Assembly: GCA_003500165.1 (NCBI GenBank)
Contig: DNSZ01000175.1
Coordinates: 7,400-13,698, forward strand
DNA length: 6,299 bases
Direction: 5' to 3'
Source of the DNA: Paracoccaceae bacterium
Lineage (GTDB): Bacteria; Pseudomonadota; Alphaproteobacteria; Rhodobacterales; Rhodobacteraceae
Numbering within the stretch: position 1 is the first letter of the stretch; each line of letters begins with the position of its first letter. Below are positions 1 through 4,985 of this stretch, piece by piece. Under the pieces are notes generated by a model. The model was given only the letters and a program-made list of their open reading frames with translations, had not been told where the DNA came from and made no database searches. Made by a program: the position numbers and the translations under genes.

Positions 1-66
1 GGCAAGGATACCTTCAGCCGACTCCCTGTTCCCTCTCATGAATCGCAGACGCCGAAAGGACAGTGC

Positions 67-2463
67 ATGACAGACGCCGTGATCTGGTTCGACAACCTCG
101 AGCGCAAGGATGTTCCGCTTGTGGGCGGCAAGAACGCCTCGCTGGGCGAAATGGTGCAGAACCTGCAGCAGGCGGGGATCAAGGTGCCGCCCGGCTATGC
201 CACGTCGTCGGATGCGTTCCGCGAGTACCTGCAGGCCAACGAGCTGAACGAGCTGATCGACACCACGATGACGGCCTATGCCGAAAACCGGCTGACATTG
301 CAGAATGCCGGCCAGCGGATTCGCGAGGCGATCGCGCATGGCGAATGGCCCGAAGCGACTCGCGACGCGATCGTCGCGGCCTATCGCGAACTGGGCAGCC
401 GCGTCGGCAAGGACAACCCGTCCGTTGCCGTGCGTTCCTCGGCCACCGCCGAGGACCTGCCCGATGCCAGTTTCGCCGGCCAGCAGGAGACGTTCCTGAA
501 CGTCGCCGGAGAGGCCGAGCTTCTGGATGCCTGCCGGCGCTGCTATGCCTCGCTGTTCACCGACCGGGCGATCAGCTATCGCGCCGTGCAGGGCTATGAC
601 CACCGCGATGTGGCGCTGTCGGTCGGCGTGCAGATGATGGTCCGCGCTGATACCGGCGGATCGGGGGTGATGTTCTCGATCGACACCGAATCGGGTTTCG
701 ACAAGACCGTGCTGATCAACGCCGCCTGGGGTCTGGGCGAACTCGTTGTCCAGGGCATCGTCACGCCTGACGAATACCAGGTCTACAAGCCGTTCCTCGA
801 CAACCACGACCTGTCGCCGATCCTGGAAAAGCGGCGCGGCGCCAAGGAACGCAAGATGATCCTGAACCGCCGCGGGCCCGAGCCGGTGAAGATCGTGCCG
901 ACCTCGCGCGCCGAACGCTCGGCCTTTGTCCTGTCCGAGCCGGAAATCCTCGACCTCGCGCGGCAGGCCTGCATCATCGAGGCGCATTACGGCCAGCCGA
1001 TGGACATGGAATGGGCCCGCGACGGCGATACGGGCGAGCTTTACATCGTGCAGGCCCGGCCCGAAACCGTGCAAAGCCACGCCGAAAAGGGTGCGCTGAA
1101 AAGCTATCACCTGGGCGAGAAGGGCCGGACGCTGATCACCGGGCTTTCGGTGGGCGAGGCGGTGGCGACCGGCCATGCGATCCTGATCGAAAGCCCCGCC
1201 GAGATCGACCGTTTCATCGACGGGGCGATCCTGGTCACCGGCGCGACCGACCCCGACTGGGTGCCGATCATGAAACGTGCCGCAGCAATCGTGACCGATC
1301 ATGGCGGGCGCACCAGCCACGCCGCCATCGTCAGCCGCGAACTGGGCGTGCCCGCCATCGTGGGAACCGGCAACGCCACCCATATCCTGCATGACGAGCA
1401 GGAGATCACGGTTTCCTGCGCCGAGGGCGAGACCGGCTTTGTCTATGAGGGAATGGCCGATTTCACGGTCGAGACGCTGTCGCTTGACCATGTGCCCGAG
1501 ACCCGGACCGAGGTGATGCTGAATGTCGGCAACCCGGCCGCCGCCGCCCGCTGGTGGCAGCTTCCCGCCAAGGGTGTCGGGCTGGCGCGGATGGAATTCG
1601 TGGTGTCGAACGTGATCAAGGCGCATCCGATGGCGCTGCGCCAGTTCGACGAGCTTGACGATGAAGAGGCAAAGGCCGCGATCGACGAGCTGACCCGCGG
1701 ATATACCGACAAGTCGCAGTATTTCATCGACAATCTGGCGCGGGGGCTGTCGCGGATCGCGGCGGTGTCCTATCCGGACCCGGTGATCGTGCGGATGAGC
1801 GACTTCAAGACCAACGAATATGCCGAACTGATCGGTGGCGCGGCCTATGAGCCCAAGGAAGAAAACCCGATGATCGGGTTCCGCGGTGCCTCGCGCTATT
1901 ATGCCGACTCCTATCGCCCGGGCTTCGAGCTGGAATGCAAGGCGATCGCCAAGCTGCGCAACAAGATGGGCTTTGACAACGTCAAGGTGATGATCCCGTT
2001 CTGCCGCACCCCTGAAGAGGCCGACAAGGTGATTGCGGTGATGCATGAGGCCGGGCTCGACCGCGGGCAGGAGGGGCTGGAGATCTACGTGATGTGCGAG
2101 GTGCCCTCCAACGTCATCCTGGCCGAGGAGTTTGCCAAGCGGTTCGACGGCTTCTCGATCGGGTCGAACGACCTGACCCAGCTGACATTGGGCGTGGACC
2201 GGGACGCCGAGACGCTGGCCGATCTGTTCGACGAGCGCGACGCGGCGGTGCAGTGGATGATCCGCACGGTGATCGACAAGGCCAAGGCGGCCGGCCGCAA
2301 GGTGGGCTTCTGCGGCCAGGCGCCGTCGAACAACCCCGATTTCGCCCGGCTTCTGGTCGAGGCGGGGATCGATTCGATCTCGGTGACGCCGGACAGCTTC
2401 CTCAACGTCAAGGAGCATGTGGCCAAGGCCGAGGCCGAAGCCGCCGCGAAGGCCGCCGAATAG
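67..2463 (+). CDS. ppsA: Phosphoenolpyruvate synthase (pyruvate, water dikinase)
   Basis: The 798-residue product makes PEP from pyruvate and ATP, releasing AMP and phosphate: the entry step of gluconeogenesis from three-carbon substrates in the cytoplasm. The three-domain order is complete. The N-terminal ATP-binding domain (about 17-340) has VGGKNASLGE at 19-28 and the VRSSATAEDLPDASFAGQQE motif from residue 122. The swivelling phosphohistidine domain has GGRTSHAAIVSRELGVPAIVG, with the phosphorylated His at 418. The C-terminal PEP/pyruvate barrel has GFRGASRY near 604-611, CEVPSN at 677-682, GSNDLTQLTLG from 699 and GFCGQAPSN with the catalytic Cys at 749. Length and residue spacing fit the bacterial PpsA family. 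The start is supported by AAAGGA at 55-60, six bases before the ATG. The first 66 bases show no clear promoter. No PpsR-type regulatory kinase gene is in the window. The next gene is separated by a terminator-like hairpin, so ppsA probably ends its own transcript. Confidence 0.97.
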   Translation: MTDAVIWFDNLERKDVPLVGGKNASLGEMVQNLQQAGIKVPPGYATSSDAFREYLQANELNELIDTTMTAYAENRLTLQNAGQRIREAIAHGEWPEATRDAIVAAYRELGSRVGKDNPSVAVRSSATAEDLPDASFAGQQETFLNVAGEAELLDACRRCYASLFTDRAISYRAVQGYDHRDVALSVGVQMMVRADTGGSGVMFSIDTESGFDKTVLINAAWGLGELVVQGIVTPDEYQVYKPFLDNHDLSPILEKRRGAKERKMILNRRGPEPVKIVPTSRAERSAFVLSEPEILDLARQACIIEAHYGQPMDMEWARDGDTGELYIVQARPETVQSHAEKGALKSYHLGEKGRTLITGLSVGEAVATGHAILIESPAEIDRFIDGAILVTGATDPDWVPIMKRAAAIVTDHGGRTSHAAIVSRELGVPAIVGTGNATHILHDEQEITVSCAEGETGFVYEGMADFTVETLSLDHVPETRTEVMLNVGNPAAAARWWQLPAKGVGLARMEFVVSNVIKAHPMALRQFDELDDEEAKAAIDELTRGYTDKSQYFIDNLARGLSRIAAVSYPDPVIVRMSDFKTNEYAELIGGAAYEPKEENPMIGFRGASRYYADSYRPGFELECKAIAKLRNKMGFDNVKVMIPFCRTPEEADKVIAVMHEAGLDRGQEGLEIYVMCEVPSNVILAEEFAKRFDGFSIGSNDLTQLTLGVDRDAETLADLFDERDAAVQWMIRTVIDKAKAAGRKVGFCGQAPSNNPDFARLLVEAGIDSISVTPDSFLNVKEHVAKAEAEAAAKAAE

Positions 2464-2473
2464 CGGCGGCGCC

Positions 2474-2502
2474 GGCGGCCGGCCCGCGCCGGCCGCCCCT
2501 TT
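2474..2502 (+). terminator. GC-rich hairpin after ppsA, probable intrinsic terminator
   Basis: A perfect 10-bp stem (GGCGGCCGGC at 2474-2483 with GCCGGCCGCC at 2488-2497) closes a 4-base loop. It begins 11 bases after the ppsA stop codon. The following tract is CCTTTCGCTT, so the U run is short and interrupted. Placement and stem strength suggest a terminator for ppsA, but the weak U tract leaves room for a role in mRNA 3'-end stability instead. Confidence 0.6.
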
Positions 2503-2533
2503 CGCTTCGTCGGGCGTTGTGGCAGAGGATTGC

Positions 2534-2548
2534 ATGAACAAGGTTCAT
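2534..2548. promoter_or_regulatory. Operator-like palindrome O1 at the tetR start
   Basis: ATGAACAAGGTTCAT is a perfect inverted repeat with 6-bp arms and a 3-base centre. It is one of four copies of TGAAC-NNN-GTTCA in the window. It ends 7 bases before the preferred tetR start codon at 2556 and overlaps the alternative ATG at 2547. A bound dimer here would sit on the tetR initiation region, the usual arrangement for autorepression by TetR-family proteins. I see no convincing -35/-10 pair upstream of it. The identity of the binding protein is inferred from adjacency. Confidence 0.72.
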
Positions 2549-2555
2549 GGTGATC

Positions 2556-3164
2556 ATGTCGAAAAAGACCGAAGCCCGCCGGGAACAGCTCCGCAGCCGT
2601 CTGATCGATGCCGCCGAAAGGCGGGTCGCCGAAGGGGGCGTGGATGCCCTGCGCGCCCGCGAACTGGCCGCCGAGGTCGGCTGCGCGCTGGGTGCCATCT
2701 ATACGGTTTTTGACGACCTTACCGAACTGGCCCTGGCGGTGAACGGCCGCACCTTTCGCCGGCTGGGCGCCGCCGTGGCCGAAGCGGTGGCCCGCCAGGG
2801 TGAGGCCGCGCCGGGCGATAAACTGGTGACGATGGGCTGCGCCTATCTGCATTTTGCTGCCGCCAACCCGAAAACCTGGCGAGCGATCTTCGAGTTGAAG
2901 ATGACCGATGCCGATTCGGTTCCCGGCTGGTATCTGGAGGAAATGGCCCGGCTGTTCGCCCTGATCGCCGAACCGTTGAGCCGCCTGCGCCCCGATCTGC
3001 CGCCCGAGGATGTCCGGGCCCTGACCCGTGCGCTGTTCTCCTCGGTTCATGGGATCGTTCTGCTGGGCCTGGAAAAGCGGCTTTCGGCCGTGCCCGCAGA
3101 CCGGATCGAGGCGATGATCGCGATGGTTCTGCGGAATTTCGTGGGGCAGCCCGAGAAAGTTTGA
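2556..3164 (+). CDS. TetR/AcrR-family transcriptional regulator, probable local repressor
   Basis: A 202-residue protein (from ATG 2556) with the two-part TetR design. The N-terminal three-helix DNA-binding domain spans about residues 8-58: LIDAAERRVAEGG, then ALRARELAAEVGCALGAIYT with the helix-turn-helix at about 33-52, then the FDDLTEL segment. The all-helical C-terminal ligand/dimer domain includes YLHFAAANPKTWRAIFEL at 97-114 and a VHGIVLL segment at 164-170, which resembles the WHG-type TetR C-terminal domain. The inducer cannot be predicted. Two in-frame ATGs are possible (2547, 2556). Neither has a strong Shine-Dalgarno sequence; 2556 is preferred because 2547 lies in operator O1. The stop codon TGA is itself part of operator O2. 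Position, operator pattern and spacing suggest that it represses itself and the following pspA-yiaAB pair. Confidence 0.92.
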   Translation: MSKKTEARREQLRSRLIDAAERRVAEGGVDALRARELAAEVGCALGAIYTVFDDLTELALAVNGRTFRRLGAAVAEAVARQGEAAPGDKLVTMGCAYLHFAAANPKTWRAIFELKMTDADSVPGWYLEEMARLFALIAEPLSRLRPDLPPEDVRALTRALFSSVHGIVLLGLEKRLSAVPADRIEAMIAMVLRNFVGQPEKV

Positions 3165-3174
3165 ACTCCGTTCA
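3162..3174. promoter_or_regulatory. Operator-like palindrome O2 overlapping the tetR stop codon
   Basis: TGAACTCCGTTCA is a perfect copy of the TGAAC-NNN-GTTCA palindrome. Its first three bases are the tetR stop codon. Its centre lies 22 bp upstream of the O3 centre, about two helical turns, so dimers could bind on the same DNA face. It is followed at once by seven Ts (3175-3181), so the transcribed palindrome could also act as a weak terminator hairpin. Confidence 0.7.
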
Positions 3175-3182
3175 TTTTTTTC

Positions 3183-3210
3183 TTGAACGTCGTTCAGGAT
3201 GGTGTATGGT
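3183..3210 (+). promoter_or_regulatory. Predicted sigma70-type promoter for pspA-yiaAB
   Basis: TTGAAC at 3183-3188 (compare TTGACA) and TATGGT at 3205-3210 (compare TATAAT) are separated by 16 bp, putting the predicted transcription start near 3217. The -35 element lies within palindrome O3, and the predicted start abuts palindrome O4, so a bound repressor would block polymerase directly. I see no sigma54-type (GG/GC -24/-12) element, which drives pspA in E. coli. The prediction comes from consensus matching only. Confidence 0.6.
3184..3196. promoter_or_regulatory. Operator-like palindrome O3 on the -35 element
   Basis: TGAACGTCGTTCA is the most symmetric of the four copies: 6-bp arms around a single central T. 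It overlaps five of six bases of the predicted -35 hexamer of the pspA promoter, an ideal position for repression by steric exclusion. Confidence 0.75.
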
Positions 3211-3217
3211 GCCGCCA

Positions 3218-3230
3218 TGAACGATGTTCA
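3218..3230. promoter_or_regulatory. Operator-like palindrome O4 at the pspA transcription start
   Basis: TGAACGATGTTCA is the fourth perfect copy of TGAAC-NNN-GTTCA. Its centre is 34 bp downstream of the O3 centre. It sits at the predicted +1 region and ends where the pspA Shine-Dalgarno sequence begins (AGGAG, 3231-3235). Binding here would block promoter clearance. Confidence 0.73.
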
Positions 3231-3243
3231 AGGAGCGTGCGAG

Positions 3244-3921
3244 ATGTTCAGAACACTGTCGACCCTGATGAAAGGCGCCCAGGCCCGGACCGAAGACCGG
3301 GTGCGCGACGCCTATGCGATCGAACTGATCGACCAGAAAATCCGCGAGGCCGAGCTGGCCGTCCGCGCCGCCAAGGGCACGCTTGCCAGCCTGATCCAGC
3401 GGCGCCGCGCAGAGCAGCGCCTGGTCGACGGGATCGAGACGCGCCGCAGCGATCTCGAAACCCGGGCGCGCGCGGCGCTGGCCGCCGGGCGCGAGGAGTT
3501 GGCGACCGAAGCGGCCGAGACGATCGCCGGTCTGGAGAACGAGTTGCGCCTGCGGCGCGAGACGCTCGACCGGCTCGACGCCAAGATCGTGCGCCTGACC
3601 CGCTCGGTCGAGGCCGGGCAGCGCCGCATGATCGAACTGCGCCAGGGCGCGGTGCAGGCCCGCGCGGTCAAGCGCGAGGCGGAAATCCAGTCGCGGCTGT
3701 CGGCCTCGCTTTCCGGTCAGACCGCCGCGGAAGAGGCGAAGGAGCTGATTGCCCGGGTGCTTGGCCAGGATGACCCGTTCGAGCATTCCGAGATCCTTGC
3801 CGAAATCGACGAAGGCCTGGGGAATGAGGGGCTGGCCGACCGGATGGCCGCCGCGGGCTTTGGCAAGGCCACCAGGACCAATGCGGCGGACGTGCTTGCC
3901 CGCCTGAAATCCACCAACTGA
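3244..3921 (+). CDS. pspA: PspA/IM30-family membrane-stress coiled-coil protein
   Basis: A 225-residue, charged, almost entirely helical protein, close to the length of E. coli PspA (222). Family knowledge: PspA/IM30/Vipp1 proteins are ESCRT-III-like, polymerise on the cytoplasmic face of stressed inner membrane and help preserve the proton gradient. Visible features are a short amphipathic N-terminal helix (MFRTLSTLMKG, 1-11) like the membrane-inserting helix of PspA, the AIELIDQKIREAE segment (25-37) matching the PspA start of helix 1, and a long coiled coil from about 25 to 155. A C-terminal DDPFEHSEIL motif (176-185) and a conserved-looking tail with ADVLARLK follow. The start at 3244 is chosen because AGGAG (3231-3235) lies 8 bases upstream; in-frame ATGs at 3199 and 3217 fall in the promoter/operator region. 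It is followed after 25 bases by the YiaAB-type gene, probably one transcript. No PspF, PspB or PspC is nearby. Confidence 0.88.
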   Translation: MFRTLSTLMKGAQARTEDRVRDAYAIELIDQKIREAELAVRAAKGTLASLIQRRRAEQRLVDGIETRRSDLETRARAALAAGREELATEAAETIAGLENELRLRRETLDRLDAKIVRLTRSVEAGQRRMIELRQGAVQARAVKREAEIQSRLSASLSGQTAAEEAKELIARVLGQDDPFEHSEILAEIDEGLGNEGLADRMAAAGFGKATRTNAADVLARLKSTN

Positions 3922-3946
3922 TCCCAGTTCGAAAGGACCCAAGACC

Positions 3947-4228
3947 ATGTTCAGCAACCGTTCCGACAGCTCGACGATCATGAACTTCAACCTGATCGGC
4001 GTGATCGTGTCCTATGCGCTGCTTGCCCTGTCGCTGTATCTGTCCCCGGACGTGCCGCTTTCGACCAAGGGCTATTGGGGCATCGGCATTCTGCTGCTGA
4101 CCCTCAGCCTGGTGAACTGGGTGAAGTACCGGTTCGATGCCAAGCTGACCGAAGACCGGCTGCAGCGGCTGGAAGAGGCCAAGACCGAAAAGATGCTGCA
4201 CGACTACGTCTCGAAAGACGAAGCCTGA
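3947..4228 (+). CDS. Small two-helix inner-membrane protein, YiaAB-type
   Basis: A 93-residue protein with two hydrophobic helices, about 16-33 and 44-60. They are joined by a short turn carrying the PLSTKGYWG motif and followed by VKYRFD, the pattern I recognise from the YiaA/YiaB two-helix domain. E. coli YiaA carries a longer, duplicated version; this gene has one unit. The tail (62-93) is a charged amphipathic helix (LTEDRLQRLEEAKTEKMLHDY) that could pair with the coiled-coil PspA-like protein encoded just upstream. Charge distribution suggests both ends are cytoplasmic. AAAGGA at 3932-3937, nine bases before the ATG, supports the start; an internal ATG at residue 12 is less likely. The biochemical role of the family is not established. 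Co-transcription with pspA suggests a membrane anchor or partner in envelope stress, which is inference. Confidence 0.82.
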   Translation: MFSNRSDSSTIMNFNLIGVIVSYALLALSLYLSPDVPLSTKGYWGIGILLLTLSLVNWVKYRFDAKLTEDRLQRLEEAKTEKMLHDYVSKDEA

Positions 4229-4235
4229 GGAAATC

Positions 4236-4260
4236 GCGCCGCGGGCCTGGCCCGTGGCGC
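4236..4260 (+). terminator. Hairpin after the yiaAB-type gene, candidate terminator
   Basis: An 11-bp stem with one G-U pair (GCGCCGCGGGC at 4236-4246 with GCCCGTGGCGC at 4250-4260) has a 3-base loop and starts 8 bases after the stop codon. It is followed by a C run and only two Ts, so it lacks a classical U tract. It may end the pspA-yiaAB transcript or simply protect its 3' end. If read-through occurs, it becomes the first of three hairpins in the leader of the downstream acetolactate synthase gene. Confidence 0.45.
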
Positions 4261-4268
4261 CCCCCCTT

Positions 4269-4286
4269 GCCGGGGCTGGCCCCGGT
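4269..4286 (+). other. Middle hairpin of the ilvN leader
   Basis: CCGGGG at 4270-4275 pairs with CCCCGG at 4280-4285 around the loop CTGG, extended by one G-U pair. Its 3' arm contains GGCCC (4278-4282), which is also complementary to GGGCC (4304-4308) in the next hairpin. Mutually exclusive folds are therefore possible on paper. In DNA this GC-rich, small stems arise by chance, so a function is uncertain. Confidence 0.35.
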
Positions 4287-4303
4287 CTGCCGGCTGCGCT
4301 ACA

Positions 4304-4327
4304 GGGCCTCCGACCCATCGGAGGCCC
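4304..4327 (+). promoter_or_regulatory. Perfect hairpin masking the ilvN ribosome binding site
   Basis: GGGCCTCCGA (4304-4313) pairs perfectly over 10 bp with TCGGAGGCCC (4318-4327) around a CCCA loop. The 3' arm contains the Shine-Dalgarno sequence GGAGG (4320-4324), seven bases before the ATG at 4332, paired with CCTCC in the 5' arm. Left folded, this structure should hinder ribosome loading, so the gene may be controlled at translation or need an active unfolding mechanism. No known riboswitch class is recognised. Confidence 0.6.
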
Positions 4328-4331
4328 GCCC

Positions 4332-4895
4332 ATGTCCAGCCTGCAAATCAAGAAGGGCGCGTCGCGCCATTCGGCCTATGACCTGCGCGATCCCAACGCC
4401 CAGCCGGTGGAGCGTCACACGCTTGCCGTGATCGTCGACAACGAGGCCGGCGTGCTGGCCCGCGTGATCGGGCTGTTTTCCGGCCGCGGCTACAATATCG
4501 ACAGCCTCACCGTGGCCGAGGTGGATCACGCGGGACATCGCAGCCGGATCACCATCGTGACCACCGGAACACCTGCGGTCATCGACCAGATCCATGCCCA
4601 GCTCGAACGCATGGTCCCGGTCTATGCGGTGCATGATCTGACCGCCGAGGGGCCGGCGGTGGAACGCGAGCTGGCGCTGTTCAAGGTCGGCGGGCAGGGC
4701 GAGAAGCGGGTCGAGGCGTTGCGGCTTGCCGATATCTTCCGGGCCAATGTGGTCGATTCGACGCTGGACAGCTTTGTCTTCGAGATCACCGGAACCGCCC
4801 AGAAGGTCGACGCCTTTGCCGATCTGATGCGCCCGCTCGGCCTGATCGAGATGGCCCGCACCGGGGTCGCGGCGCTGGCCCGTGGTGCCGCCTAG
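4332..4895 (+). CDS. ilvN: Acetolactate synthase small (regulatory) subunit
   Basis: A 187-residue protein of the IlvH/IlvN type. It activates the catalytic acetolactate synthase subunit and gives it valine feedback inhibition, at the first common step of valine, leucine and isoleucine synthesis. The N-terminal ACT domain spans about residues 29-105 with DNEAGVLARVIGLFSGRGYN. N37, G40 and N55 align with E. coli IlvH positions 11, 14 and 29, which are tied to valine binding, so feedback sensitivity is expected. The C-terminal domain (about 108-185) has VEALRLADIFRANVVD and the ARTGVAAL ending. It carries about 26 extra N-terminal residues relative to E. coli IlvH. The start at 4332 is supported by GGAGG at the ideal distance, although that site is inside a hairpin. 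The catalytic subunit gene is not adjacent; the gene upstream encodes the YiaAB-type protein. The small subunit in this group is also called ilvH. Confidence 0.95.
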   Translation: MSSLQIKKGASRHSAYDLRDPNAQPVERHTLAVIVDNEAGVLARVIGLFSGRGYNIDSLTVAEVDHAGHRSRITIVTTGTPAVIDQIHAQLERMVPVYAVHDLTAEGPAVERELALFKVGGQGEKRVEALRLADIFRANVVDSTLDSFVFEITGTAQKVDAFADLMRPLGLIEMARTGVAALARGAA

Positions 4896-4900
4896 CGCGA

Positions 4901-4922
4901 TTCCGACCTGACCGCGTCGGAA
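4901..4922 (+). terminator. Small hairpin after ilvN, weak terminator candidate
   Basis: TTCCGAC (4901-4907) pairs with GTCGGAA (4916-4922), a perfect 7-bp stem with an 8-base loop, starting 6 bases after the ilvN stop codon. No U tract follows. The rest of the gap up to 4985 shows no clear promoter, so whether the downstream gene has its own transcript cannot be decided here. Confidence 0.35.
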
Positions 4923-4985
4923 ACGGGCGCGTCAGGGCACCGCACCGGCCGCAGCCTTTGCCCGTCGAACCGATGGGGGCTGCCG

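Noticed and set aside
38..70. Ten-codon upstream ORF (MNRRRRKDSA) whose stop overlaps the ppsA start codon
   Set aside because: It has no ribosome binding site of its own, and its codons span the ppsA Shine-Dalgarno sequence. An ATG in this short leader is likely chance.
2085..3218. Long minus-strand open frame (377 codons) opposite ppsA and tetR
   Set aside because: It is antisense to two confidently identified genes, its product is low-complexity and matches no fold I recognise, and long antisense frames are expected in GC-rich DNA.
3199..3243. Earlier in-frame starts for pspA at 3199 and 3217
   Set aside because: 3199 lies upstream of the predicted -10 element and 3217 lies at the operator with no ribosome binding site. 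AGGAG at 3231-3235 points to 3244, where the typical MFRTL N-terminus begins.
3165..3243. Possible sigma54 promoter upstream of pspA, as in the enterobacterial psp operon
   Set aside because: No GG-N10-GC type -24/-12 element is visible. The best match is a sigma70-like pair within the palindromes.
3172..3990. Minus-strand open frame of 272 codons opposite pspA
   Set aside because: It is antisense to the PspA-like gene and runs through its promoter and operators. No recognisable protein features.
4254..4331. In-frame upstream GTG start adding 26 residues to IlvN
   Set aside because: The extension is Pro/Gly/Ala-rich and is encoded by hairpin sequence, while the ATG at 4332 has an ideally spaced GGAGG and the expected family N-terminus.
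4229..4331. Classical ilv attenuator leader peptide
   Set aside because: No short frame rich in Ile, Val or Leu codons with a start and ribosome binding site is present.
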